Source: JAGLQA01 sp023135565 (lineage in GTDB: Bacteria; Acidobacteriota; Aminicenantia; UBA2199). From it: a stretch of DNA of 13,803 nt. The notes under the pieces are model-generated. The model saw only the letters and a program-made list of their open reading frames with translations, was not told the origin of the DNA and searched no databases. Positions 7,654-13,625 of this stretch are shown one piece after another (within the stretch, counting starts at the first letter, position 1; each line of letters opens with the position of its first letter). The translations under genes were made by a program, and so were the position numbers. Location of the stretch: the NCBI GenBank assembly GCA_030639305.1, contig DAOWCY010000190.1, positions 1-13,803 of the forward strand, written 5' to 3'.

Positions 7654-8576
7654 TGTTTTACCTCTTCTTTAGCAGTTTCAACTTTTTTGCCGGCGACTTT
7701 TTCTGCTGCTGTTTTTCCGGGAGCAGCCCGGGATTTCTTTTTGGGCGGCTGGAAAGTGGCCAGGATAGCTCCCGTCGGACACTCGGGGATACATAATCCG
7801 CAGGCGATGCATTTTTCCGGGTCTATGTAGGCCAGGAAATTCTCTACCCTGATGGCGCCGGCTTTTTCCGGGCACACTTTTTCACATTTGCCGCAGCCGA
7901 TGCAGGCAGCTTTGCAATTCTTCCTGACCACGGCGCCTTTTTCTTTGTTTACGCAGCACACCCAAACCCGCCTGTCTTTCCTGCCCCGCGGCCTGATTTC
8001 GATAATCTCCCTGGGGCAGACTTCGACGCAGGCGCCGCAGGAAACGCATTTTTCCGTTTCCACTTCCGGCAGCCCGGTTTCACGGTTGATGTGAATGGCG
8101 TCGAAATCGCATACATCGACACAGTCGCCTAAACCTACGCAGCCCAAAGGACAACCGTTTGCGCCACGGAAAAGGGCATGGGAAATGGCGCATTTTGCCG
8201 GGCCGTCGTAATGGAGCTGCTGCGGCGCTTTCTGCCTGGAACCGCCGCAGCGTACCACGGCGGCGGTGGGTTCAGCTTCATCCACGTCTAAACCTAAGTA
8301 TCGACCTACCTCCGACATGGTATCGCTGCCGCCCGGCGGGCACATAAAACCTGCAAGATCACCGTTGTCCGCGGCGTCTACCAGGGCTTCGGAAAAACCC
8401 CGGCAGCCGGGATAACCGCAGCCGCCGCAGTTTGCGCCCGGCAGCAGATCGAGTACTTCGTCGATGCGCGGGTCTTCATCCACCTTGAATTTTTTGGCTA
8501 CCAGGAAAAGGGTCACTGCGGCCCCGGCGGCCACAATTCCTAAAATAAAAACCGGGTATAAAATCAGCGGATTCAC
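7650..8576 (-). CDS. rnfB: Rnf complex multi-cluster ferredoxin subunit RnfB (long form)
   Basis: The 308-residue protein receives electrons from ferredoxin. An N-terminal membrane anchor (7-28) is followed by the Fe4S domain GANCGGCGYPGC (Cys50, 53, 58, 79). A string of ferredoxin-type motifs follows: Cys142/146/152/156, Cys177/180/183/187, Cys225/228/231/235 and Cys256/259/262/266, with further cysteines at 110, 129, 207, 208 and 221. This is the long type known from anaerobes, not the roughly 190-residue enterobacterial form. The last 30 residues are a Lys/Ala-rich tail without family match. The start is GTG (complement of 8574-8576) with GAGGTG four bases upstream; it overlaps the stop of the preceding gene as GTGA. 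Confidence 0.94.
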   Translation of the reverse strand: MNPLILYPVFILGIVAAGAAVTLFLVAKKFKVDEDPRIDEVLDLLPGANCGGCGYPGCRGFSEALVDAADNGDLAGFMCPPGGSDTMSEVGRYLGLDVDEAEPTAAVVRCGGSRQKAPQQLHYDGPAKCAISHALFRGANGCPLGCVGLGDCVDVCDFDAIHINRETGLPEVETEKCVSCGACVEVCPREIIEIRPRGRKDRRVWVCCVNKEKGAVVRKNCKAACIGCGKCEKVCPEKAGAIRVENFLAYIDPEKCIACGLCIPECPTGAILATFQPPKKKSRAAPGKTAAEKVAGKKVETAKEEVKQ

Positions 8577-9010
8577 GATTCACCTCGTTCGGTTTTATTC
8601 TTGAATGCTTTGAAAATAAAGTCTTTTTCGATCTTTTTCTTAAATAAGTAGAGCAAAAAATAGTAGGGGACAAGGCTGCCTACAGCAGAGAGCGCGGCGC
8701 TAGTATCCCCGGAGCCCGCTGCATAGGCCGCGCAGAGCGCCAGCATCATTACTAAGAAAGGCAGGACAAAAGAATAGAATATGGCTTTCCAACCTAACCT
8801 TTCTTCCATGATAACCTGTACGTGGTCGCCCAATTGCAGTGCTTCATAAGGAACCGCCCGGATGTGTTTTCCAGTTGTTCCCGTGGTTGAGCAGAGGCTT
8901 TTTGCGCCGCATGAGGCGCAGGCCGGTTGGGCTGAGATTTTTACTACATACTCCCCCTGTGCTATCTCGATTACTTGCCCATCATGGGAAATACCGATAC
9001 TTCCACTCAT
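8573..9010 (-). CDS. RseC/MucC-like membrane protein, first gene of the rnf operon
   Basis: The 145-residue protein has a short cytoplasmic N-terminal domain with Cys31, 34 and 40 (CASCGAKSLC), then two membrane helices (about 75-97 and 106-124) and a Lys-rich end. This is the RseC/MucC layout. Family members often sit beside rnf/rsx genes and have been linked to sigmaE control and to SoxR reduction; here the role is probably assembly or modulation of the Rnf complex. Its stop overlaps the rnfB GTG, so it is translated with the operon. GGAGA lies nine or so bases before ATG. Confidence 0.85.
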   Translation of the reverse strand: MSGSIGISHDGQVIEIAQGEYVVKISAQPACASCGAKSLCSTTGTTGKHIRAVPYEALQLGDHVQVIMEERLGWKAIFYSFVLPFLVMMLALCAAYAAGSGDTSAALSAVGSLVPYYFLLYLFKKKIEKDFIFKAFKNKTERGES

Positions 9011-9173
9011 ATAGTCTTTCTCCGGCCCGCTGCTGACGGGTTTTTTAGGTTAGCGGCATTTTTTTAAGTTCGATTATAAAAACGTAATATCTTAACGATT
9101 ATGCAAGGGCTAAGGATATAACATTTCGGGGGAAAAATCAACTTTTTTAGTGATATTTTGTGAAAGTTTGCTA
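9011..9173 (-). promoter_or_regulatory. Leader and possible promoter of the rnf operon
   Basis: No gene fits here. On the minus strand a TATAAT lies at 9073-9078, but the sequence 16-18 bases upstream of it is only AT-rich and not a good -35, so the promoter call is weak. A short hairpin (CCCG at 9026-9029 with CGGG at 9037-9040) lies next to the ribosome binding site of the RseC-like gene and could affect its access. Confidence 0.3.
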
Positions 9174-9194
9174 AGAAAAGCCCGCGGCGCGGGC
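9174..9194 (-). terminator. Intrinsic terminator upstream of the rnf operon
   Basis: On the minus strand GCCCGCGCCGCGGGC (9180-9194) folds into a GC-rich stem and is followed by TTTTCTT. This is the form of a factor-independent terminator for transcripts coming from the methyltransferase side, separating them from rnf. It is also the second hairpin of the paired-hairpin element. Confidence 0.6.
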
Positions 9195-9215
9195 ACCCTA
9201 TAATCCGCTTCGCGG
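9180..9215 (-). repeat. Paired-hairpin element, copy 3 (diverged)
   Basis: Read on the minus strand it has CCGC-GAA-GCGG, the linker ATTATAGGGT and GCCCGCGCCGCGGGC. Compared with 3515-3550, about 29 of 36 bases match. The stem changes come in pairs: CTGC/GCAG becomes CCGC/GCGG, and the closing C-G pair of the second stem becomes G-C. Confidence 0.75.
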
Positions 9216-9295
9216 CAAAAACAGCAGAGGCCGGGGAATCTAAAACCCGCTGTGTGGTAAAAAACAATCGTTTTGGTCAACCGGAGCATTGCAAC

Positions 9296-9355
9296 ATTAG
9301 CAATTAGCATCCGACAACCGCGGTTTTTGTCCGATTTAATATGCTAATTGCTAAT
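9296..9355. repeat. Nested inverted repeat built from ATTAGCA units
   Basis: ATTAGCAATTAGCAT (9296-9310) and ATGCTAATTGCTAAT (9341-9355) are perfect 15-base inverted repeats. Inside the 30-base spacer lies a second short hairpin around AACCGCGGTT. Another direct echo, ATGCTAAATGCTAATTG, lies at 9363-9379. It is either a structured 3' end of the methyltransferase mRNA or a multi-site operator upstream of rnf; the sequence does not decide. Confidence 0.8.
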
Positions 9356-9378
9356 TGTTTAAATGCTAAATGCTAATT

Positions 9379-9394
9379 GACCGGCCCCCCGGTC
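9379..9394 (-). terminator. Hairpin at the methyltransferase stop codon
   Basis: GACCGG-CCCC-CCGGTC is a perfect 6-bp stem that touches the stop codon at 9394-9396. No T run follows on the minus strand, so termination is more likely at 9174-9194. Confidence 0.35.
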
Positions 9395-10578
9395 TACCCG
9401 GGGGCATATCCGGCATCTCTAACAAAGGCAGGACGGGAAGTACTGAAGTTAATTCCGCGCGCCAAAACCGGCCTTGCTTCCAATATGCTGAAAGGCGTCC
9501 CGGTAGGAATCACCCGCTGTAATCTAAAACCTGATTTTTCGAGTAGGTGGCTGTATTCGTTTTTGGTTCTTACCCGTCCACCCATCATGGTCATAAAATT
9601 TACATCCAGGACTTTACTGAAGTCCGGTTCATTATTATCCTCTTTAAGGATGTTTTCGATAATCAACAGTATCGCGTCGTCAGGCACTGCCCTGCTCAGA
9701 TTGGAAAGTACCTCTACCGCTTTCTCATCATCGAAATCATGTAAAACAGATTTCATCAGGTAGGCATCATAACCGTCCGGGACAAATTCAAAGAAGTCTC
9801 CCGGGATGTATCGCAATCTTTCGTTTAATTTGTTTTCCCGCGAACCGGCTTCGCTCTCCAGGGCTTCGACTCTCGACGGCAGGTCAAAGAGAATACCGTC
9901 TATTTCCGGGTAAGCGCGTAGTATAGCCAGCAGTTGGCTGCCGCTGCCGCAGCCCACATCGGCTATAGTCCTGAAACCTGAAAAGTCGTAAGCATTCACT
10001 ACAGGTACATCCGAAGTAGCTGAAATCCCATGCATGGCTTCATAGAATAACCGCTGAGCTTGTGAATTATTTCTCAGCCAATCGAAAAAGTTCATGCCAT
10101 ATTTTTTTTCATAGAAATCTTTCCCGGTCCTGGCGGTTTCCAGGATATTGTCCCAGAAACCGTTTGCCCAATCGGAGCCGGTGGCTTTTATAAAGGTATA
10201 CATCGAATCTTCGAGATCGGTCTGCAAGTGTCTACCCAGGTTGTTGGTTTCAAAGTGTTTGTTTTTTTTGGCTTTGAATATACCCTCGCTGGTTAGGGTT
10301 CTCATGATGCGGTATAAAGTGTCGGCATCGCCCCCTGTCTCCCCGGCCAATTGCGCGATGCTTTTCGGCCCGTCTTTTAACTGGTCGGCGATGCCTAATT
10401 CCACAGCAACATATATAGACCTGTTAATTACGATATTTCCTATTGCATAGTTAAGCAAAACAGTTTGCGGCGGAATTAGCTTTCTCTGCAATTTTTTTAA
10501 AAAATCTACGATACTCAAAGCGATATTAGTGAGAAATGCGGGCGGCGTTTTCGGTTTACCGTGCTCTCTTGCTTTCAT
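9394..10578 (-). CDS. SAM-dependent O-methyltransferase, acetylserotonin-OMT-like
   Basis: The 394-residue protein has the two-part layout of this family. A winged-helix dimerisation domain (about 42-125, with VAVELGIADQL and DADTLYRIMRTLTSEGIF) is followed by a Rossmann methyltransferase domain. The SAM site is IADVGCGSGSQL (205-216) and FDLP (231-234); His280 in SVLHDFDDE is the expected catalytic base, with Glu309 nearby. Related enzymes methylate hydroxyls of small aromatic or polyketide molecules; the substrate cannot be told here. About 20 residues after the usual end at ILEARP look unlike the family and may be read-through into intergenic sequence. GGAGG lies seven bases before ATG. 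No biosynthetic partner genes are adjacent. It has its own leader and a downstream terminator, so it is probably a single transcription unit. Confidence 0.88.
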   Translation of the reverse strand: MKAREHGKPKTPPAFLTNIALSIVDFLKKLQRKLIPPQTVLLNYAIGNIVINRSIYVAVELGIADQLKDGPKSIAQLAGETGGDADTLYRIMRTLTSEGIFKAKKNKHFETNNLGRHLQTDLEDSMYTFIKATGSDWANGFWDNILETARTGKDFYEKKYGMNFFDWLRNNSQAQRLFYEAMHGISATSDVPVVNAYDFSGFRTIADVGCGSGSQLLAILRAYPEIDGILFDLPSRVEALESEAGSRENKLNERLRYIPGDFFEFVPDGYDAYLMKSVLHDFDDEKAVEVLSNLSRAVPDDAILLIIENILKEDNNEPDFSKVLDVNFMTMMGGRVRTKNEYSHLLEKSGFRLQRVIPTGTPFSILEARPVLARGINFSTSRPAFVRDAGYAPG

Positions 10579-10615
10579 CCTGTTACCTCCTACTTATACA
10601 TTTTATTTCCTATGC

Positions 10616-10645
10616 CATTACATGGCGGTAATGAACAACATGTTT
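10616..10645. repeat. Structured intergenic repeat, partial copy 1
   Basis: CATTAC-ATGGCG-GTAATG (10616-10633) is a 6-bp hairpin followed by AACAACATGTT. It matches the start of the longer copies at 11368 and 11464, but the rest has diverged or is missing. It sits 38 bases upstream of the methyltransferase start codon, in its leader. Confidence 0.65.
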
Positions 10646-10901
10646 AACCCGGCGAGATTCTTATATATATCACCATCTTATATCTTTAGCAATTTTTATG
10701 CCAGGTTCATCCCTACACCGGGTAATCGAGCGAAATGCAGGTTATATAAGGGCTTGTGAATAAAAAAAGACAAAAAAAACCGGGAACCCATATGGCACAA
10801 TGTTGACAAAATTTGATACGTTTTTAGAATACTGCCGATATTGCTGCTTTTTCTCAATGTAAACGAAAGTTGAATATGCAAAAAAAAGCGCACCCCTAAT
10901 T
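10646..10901. other. AT-rich intergenic between small exported protein and methyltransferase
   Basis: I find no supported gene in these 256 bases. On the minus strand there are two T-rich runs near 10762-10781 and 10881-10888 without a convincing stem, so termination of the upstream gene is unclear. A weak minus-strand promoter for the methyltransferase could use TTGTCT (10768-10773) with a TATATA (10743-10748), but the 19-base spacing is poor. A better-looking promoter on the plus strand is listed separately. Confidence 0.4.
10803..10830 (+). promoter_or_regulatory. Promoter-like sequence facing the 3' end of the small exported gene
   Basis: TTGACA (10803-10808) and TAGAAT (10825-10830) are 16 bases apart, close to the sigma70 consensus. 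Nothing on the plus strand downstream is a gene. If active, it would make RNA antisense to the gene at 10902-11345. It may equally be a chance match in AT-rich DNA. Confidence 0.3.
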
Positions 10902-11345
10902 TTACTTTTTGGGCTGGTTGGCGGCAATGAGTTTTTTGAACTTTTTTCCTGCTTTCCAGGCTTCCCGCAGGTTTTCGGTTTCCCGCAGTTCGATTTTGAT
11001 AAAGTCGGCTTTAAGCCAGTCGTCGCCGTGCAGCAGGAAGCGGTGGTCTTTATGAAATTCGCTCCTCTGGTCGATATAGAGTTTCATGAAGTTTGCATAA
11101 TCGCCGGTGACGCCGACTTCGTCTATATCCGCGTAGGCTAGTTCGAAGAACATCTCTAAGGCTTTGCCGTCCCGTTCGTGCCCTTCAAAAAGGAGGGAGC
11201 CTTTCTTAAAAGTCAGGTCGCCGTAATGATATACATAGTTGCCCGCGCTGACAAACACGATGCCTACTTTCAGGGTTTTGCCCTGGAATGCTCCGAGCGG
11301 CAAAATCAGCGCCGCTAACAGTAATGTTAAGATAATTTTTTTCAT
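10902..11345 (-). CDS. Small exported protein of unknown function
   Basis: The 147-residue product begins with a clear signal peptide (MKKIILTLLLAALILPLGAF). I do not recognise the family. After the signal the chain alternates beta-like segments (LKVGIVFVSAG, LTFKKGSLLFEG, LEMFFELAYADIDEVGV, NFMKLYID, FLLHG) and ends in a Lys-rich helix (REAWKAGKKFKKLIAA). This beta-rich plus terminal helix pattern resembles PH/GRAM-like folds, which is only a suggestion. It lacks cysteines and a lipobox, so it is probably periplasmic. GGAGG lies four bases before ATG, a tight spacing. Copy 2 of a structured repeat begins 22 bases upstream. Confidence 0.75.
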   Translation of the reverse strand: MKKIILTLLLAALILPLGAFQGKTLKVGIVFVSAGNYVYHYGDLTFKKGSLLFEGHERDGKALEMFFELAYADIDEVGVTGDYANFMKLYIDQRSEFHKDHRFLLHGDDWLKADFIKIELRETENLREAWKAGKKFKKLIAANQPKK

Positions 11346-11367
11346 GTTACCTCCGGTTTTATTATAC

Positions 11368-11460
11368 CATTACATGGCGATAATGCACAACATGTTGTAC
11401 ATATTTCAAGTTCCCATCGTCAGGTGGCTTTTTTTCAAGCTCAGTCCCGGGAAAAACCCG
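11368..11460. repeat. Structured intergenic repeat, copy 2
   Basis: This unit of about 93 bases holds three small hairpins: CATTAC/ATAATG (11368-11385), CCATC-GTCA-GGTGG (11414-11427) and CGGG-AAAAA-CCCG (11448-11460). It is tandem to copy 3 at 11464-11558, with roughly 70 percent identity by eye. It lies in the leader of the small exported protein gene. Confidence 0.7.
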
Positions 11461-11463
11461 TGC

Positions 11464-11558
11464 CATTACATGGCGGTAATGATGAAAATGTTCGTCATAA
11501 TTCACGTCCCGTCGCCAGACGGTTCTTTTCCTGAGCGCAGTCTCGGGGAAAGCCCGGA
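11464..11558. repeat. Structured intergenic repeat, copy 3
   Basis: The same three hairpins occur: CATTAC/GTAATG (11464-11481), CCGTC-GCCA-GACGG (11509-11522) and CGGG-GAAAG-CCCG (11544-11556). The second stem differs from copy 2 by a paired change (G-C for A-T) and a wobble-compatible change (T-A for T-G). It abuts the acyltransferase stop codon and would form the first part of that gene's 3' untranslated region. Confidence 0.7.
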
Positions 11559-12278
11559 CTAATCGACATATCCCAGGAACAGCTCCCTGGTCTTTTGCAT
11601 CAAGTCGGCAATAGTTTTCCTGGAATAGCCGGTAGTGGGGATAGGCTTTTCAAATATTAACTCGACTTTCCCGGGTCTTATGATCCAACTGCCTTTTCTC
11701 TTAAATTTATAACAGCCGAGCTGGATAATAGGAAGAATGTCGAGACCGGACTCTATAGCCAATAAAAAAGCGCCCTTTTTGAATTCGCCCAATTTGCCGG
11801 TTTTAGTCCGCGTTCCTTCCGGTAAAATGATAATGGAAAGATCTTTCTTCTTATGAAGCTGCCGGACTGCTTCTTTAAGGTTTTCTAAAGCTCTGCGGGC
11901 GTTCTTGCGGTTGATGGGAAGTTGACCGAGACGCCGGATCACCCAACCATACAAGGGCCATTTGAAATGGCTCTCTTCTTCGACGCTGCGCACTTTTCCC
12001 GGGTAGCGCGTATAAAAAAGGAAAGGGTCCAACATGTTAACATGATTCATCATGAGTATATATTGTTTTTGCGGATCGACGTTTTCGAGCCCCGTCGTTT
12101 TCTGCCGGATGCCGACGCAAAATACAAGCGTACGGCACATGCTTTTTACCATCCATTCAAAAACTCTCCCGGTATGGAATATCCCGGTAATTAATATAAA
12201 AAACGATCCCAGGATAAAGGTCGTTACTCCGAAAAACCATGCCATTGCAGATATTATATATTCTTTTATTTTTTTCAT
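11559..12278 (-). CDS. 1-acyl-glycerol-phosphate acyltransferase family protein (PlsC-like)
   Basis: The 239-residue protein has an N-terminal membrane segment (about 10-32) and the acyltransferase motifs in order: NHVNMLD (His79 and Asp84, the HX4D catalytic pair), GQLPINR (118-124), ILPEGTRTKTGKLGEFKKG (151-169) and ILPIIQLG (181-188). Family members move an acyl chain from acyl-CoA or acyl-ACP to lysophosphatidic acid or a similar acceptor at the inner membrane. The length is normal for PlsC. No Shine-Dalgarno is seen ahead of the ATG, and a good promoter lies so close that the mRNA may be nearly leaderless. The exact acceptor is not known. Confidence 0.88.
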   Translation of the reverse strand: MKKIKEYIISAMAWFFGVTTFILGSFFILITGIFHTGRVFEWMVKSMCRTLVFCVGIRQKTTGLENVDPQKQYILMMNHVNMLDPFLFYTRYPGKVRSVEEESHFKWPLYGWVIRRLGQLPINRKNARRALENLKEAVRQLHKKKDLSIIILPEGTRTKTGKLGEFKKGAFLLAIESGLDILPIIQLGCYKFKRKGSWIIRPGKVELIFEKPIPTTGYSRKTIADLMQKTRELFLGYVD

Positions 12279-12287
12279 CGAAGTTAG

Positions 12288-12316
12288 TTTATATCACAAT
12301 AGAGAGTAACTTTCAA
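12288..12316 (-). promoter_or_regulatory. Promoter for the acyltransferase gene, start codon almost at +1
   Basis: On the minus strand TTGAAA (12311-12316) and TATAAA (12288-12293) are spaced by exactly 17 bases. Transcription would begin about 12279-12283, within a few bases of the ATG at 12276-12278. This explains the lack of a ribosome binding site. Confidence 0.55.
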
Positions 12317-12330
12317 ATGATACGGGGTGC

Positions 12331-12345
12331 GGGTGCGGCGCACCC
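12331..12345. repeat. Small hairpin GGGTGC-GGC-GCACCC
   Basis: It is a perfect 6-bp stem with a 3-base loop, upstream of the acyltransferase promoter. The string GGTGCGGCGCA also occurs at about 3391-3401 next to another repeat copy, so it may belong to the same repeat family. Confidence 0.4.
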
Positions 12346-12431
12346 ACCCTCTGAGCCCCGGTTTGCATATCGCGAATCACTGACCACAAGCAATCACGAC
12401 TATTGCCCCCTCAACGCTCCCCCACGCATTT

Positions 12432-12464
12432 TTCTTTTAGCCTTCTTTTAGCCTTCTTTTAGCC
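12432..12464. repeat. Three tandem copies of an 11-base unit
   Basis: TTCTTTTAGCC is repeated three times without a mismatch (12432-12442, 12443-12453, 12454-12464) and runs directly into dispersed repeat copy C. The number of units may vary between strains. Confidence 0.9.
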
Positions 12465-12540
12465 TGCCATGAAATTACTTTGCCTCCGGCGGCCCTGCCG
12501 GGGGCCAAACTTTTGAAAAAGTTTGAACAAAACTTTTGTT
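12460..12540. repeat. Dispersed repeat, copy C (complete)
   Basis: The head 12468-12506 differs from copy B at few positions (TTGCCTCCGGCGGCC for TTGCCTTCGGCGACC). It is followed by the two palindromes (12507-12524 and 12526-12540). It lies at the left edge of the mobile-looking region. Confidence 0.8.
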
Positions 12541-12559
12541 TAATCTCATTCGTTTCCGG

Positions 12560-12883
12560 GTGAGGTTCGCATCATACAGGCCATCCTCAACTACACCCCA
12601 TACAAGGAATAAGAAAAAGAAGTTTATAATCACCCATCCACTCCATCCACTCCTCGGCCAAGAATTCGAGTTGATAAACTATCGGCATGGAAGTAAAATA
12701 TCCAGTATATCTTTTTATGACTCTAATGGGTATTCACACTTCGTTCCAGTAGAGTGGACCGATATTTCCCCGGAAGACCCCTTCTTAAAACTAACTGGAG
12801 GTCGCTCCTTATTCCGGTACGAAGATTTAGTCAGTCTATTCCAGTTAATGAAAACCCTGGGCAACGAGTTGAGGAAAAAATGA
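12560..12883 (+). CDS. DUF5372-like protein of a mobile element
   Basis: From about residue 24 the product reads ITHPLHPLLGQEFELINYRHG, then a segment with FVPVEWTDISPEDPF and TGGRSLFRYEDLVSLFQLM. This pattern is what I know as DUF5372, small proteins of unknown function usually found next to transposase or recombinase genes. The first 20 or so residues are basic. The start is uncertain: GTG at 12560 gives 107 residues, and TTG at 12536 would add eight codons read from the repeat palindrome. No good ribosome binding site is seen, so the true 5' end may have been lost when the repeat arrived. It lies upstream of the HTH gene in the same direction. Confidence 0.6.
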   Translation: MRFASYRPSSTTPHTRNKKKKFIITHPLHPLLGQEFELINYRHGSKISSISFYDSNGYSHFVPVEWTDISPEDPFLKLTGGRSLFRYEDLVSLFQLMKTLGNELRKK

Positions 12884-13035
12884 AATGCTTTCGAGTCAAT
12901 TTTTGAAAAGAGCGTAAGGTGAATTTTGTCGCAAATGTAAAGGTTATTTTGTCGTTGCCGGTAAGTTTTTCACCATTCGGGGAGGGCGAAAGCGCGCTAA
13001 AAGCAAAAAACAACGAGGCTTCCGGGGAATTCGGC
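12884..13035. other. Spacer between DUF5372-like and HTH genes
   Basis: A frame stays open from 12919 into the HTH gene, but it has no ribosome binding site and no recognisable domain, and the strong promoter at 13036-13064 lies inside it. I see no gene here. Confidence 0.5.
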
Positions 13036-13064
13036 TTGACAAATCTATTTTCGCATGACATAAT
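13036..13064 (+). promoter_or_regulatory. Near-consensus sigma70 promoter for the HTH gene
   Basis: TTGACA (13036-13041) is followed after exactly 17 bases by CATAAT (13059-13064). Transcription would begin near 13071, about 34 bases before the HTH start codon. Confidence 0.75.
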
Positions 13065-13104
13065 TTACCTTACAATACTTTGCGCCTTAAAAAGGAGATG
13101 CAAA

Positions 13105-13569
13105 ATGAACAAAAACTCAAAAGCAAAATTACTCAAGAAGAAGGGATGTTTGAACCCAAAGCATCAACAGGTCAAAGATGAAATATTTGGAAAATATGAT
13201 TTCTTTGATCCTCGTGACTTAATCCAGGTAAAGTACGAAATGATTCGGAAAGTAAGAAAGGAGGAATGGACAGTGGAGCGAGCTTCAAAAAATTTCGGTT
13301 TTTCAAGACCTTCTTTTTACGATGCTCAAAGAGCATTTGAAAGCGGAGGAATACCTGGATTAATTCCTAAAAAAAGAGGCCCCAGGAATCCTCACAAACT
13401 TACTGATGCCGTCATAAAATACCTGGCGGAATGCATTGAACAAGATCATAAATTAAAGCCCACTAAGATATTATCCCTGCTGGAAGAACGCTTCCACCTG
13501 GTGGTTGATGTCAGGAGCATTCAGAGGGTATTGGCAAAGGTAAAAAAAAAACAAAGGAAGAAAACATGA
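13105..13569 (+). CDS. Helix-turn-helix transposase-like protein
   Basis: The 154-residue basic protein has FFDPRDLIQVKYEMIRKV (33-50), a first HTH (about 51-80, ending GFSRPSFYDAQRAFESGG), the linker GLIPKKRGPRNPHKL (85-99) and a second winged-helix part (100-146). This resembles the DNA-binding half of IS481/IS630-like transposases, without a catalytic DDE domain. Such stand-alone HTH proteins occur in mobile units together with DUF5372 and a recombinase. I chose ATG 13105 for its AAAGGAG seven bases upstream and its fit with the promoter. Its stop codon overlaps the ATG of a following gene (ATGA), so an operon was intended. Confidence 0.8.
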   Translation: MNKNSKAKLLKKKGCLNPKHQQVKDEIFGKYDFFDPRDLIQVKYEMIRKVRKEEWTVERASKNFGFSRPSFYDAQRAFESGGIPGLIPKKRGPRNPHKLTDAVIKYLAECIEQDHKLKPTKILSLLEERFHLVVDVRSIQRVLAKVKKKQRKKT

Positions 13570-13598
13570 CCGACAACTATAGCGCTCAGATAAATTGA
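13566..13598 (+). pseudogene. Truncated next gene of the mobile unit
   Basis: An ATG at 13566-13568 overlaps the HTH stop and begins MTDNYS. Then the sequence becomes the GCTCAGATAAA repeat of an element end, and the frame stops at 13596-13598. In related units the gene after the HTH gene is a recombinase; that identity is inferred from context only. Confidence 0.5.
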
Positions 13599-13625
13599 CC
13601 CACTTTTGCTCAGATAAAGTGAGCC
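13584..13625. mobile_element. Terminal direct repeats of an insertion element, probably IS21-like
   Basis: GCTCAGATAAATTGACCC (13584-13601) and GCTCAGATAAAGTGAGCC (13608-13625) are direct repeats 24 bases apart, differing at two positions. Repeated end sites with TGACCC cores are typical of IS21-like ends. The junction falls just inside a gene start, as expected for an insertion. The rest of the element lies beyond the window, so the family is tentative. Confidence 0.5.

Noticed and set aside
9026..9046. Plus-strand terminator-like sequence, CCCG stem followed by TTTTTT
   Set aside because: The stem has only four pairs and no plus-strand gene lies upstream to be terminated.
11368..11558. Tandem repeats considered as a CRISPR array
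   Set aside because: There are only two full units without unique spacers between identical short repeats, and no cas genes. The units themselves diverge along their full length.
11239..11562. Plus-strand frame with MAIMHNM and MAVMMKM segments
   Set aside because: The repeated peptide comes from the structured repeat's CATTACATGGCG motif. The frame crosses the antisense end of a clear gene and two repeat copies, so it is not a gene.
12919..13104. Upstream extension of the HTH gene to 216 codons
   Set aside because: The extension contains the promoter and lacks a ribosome binding site; ATG 13105 has a good one and gives a family-like N-terminus.
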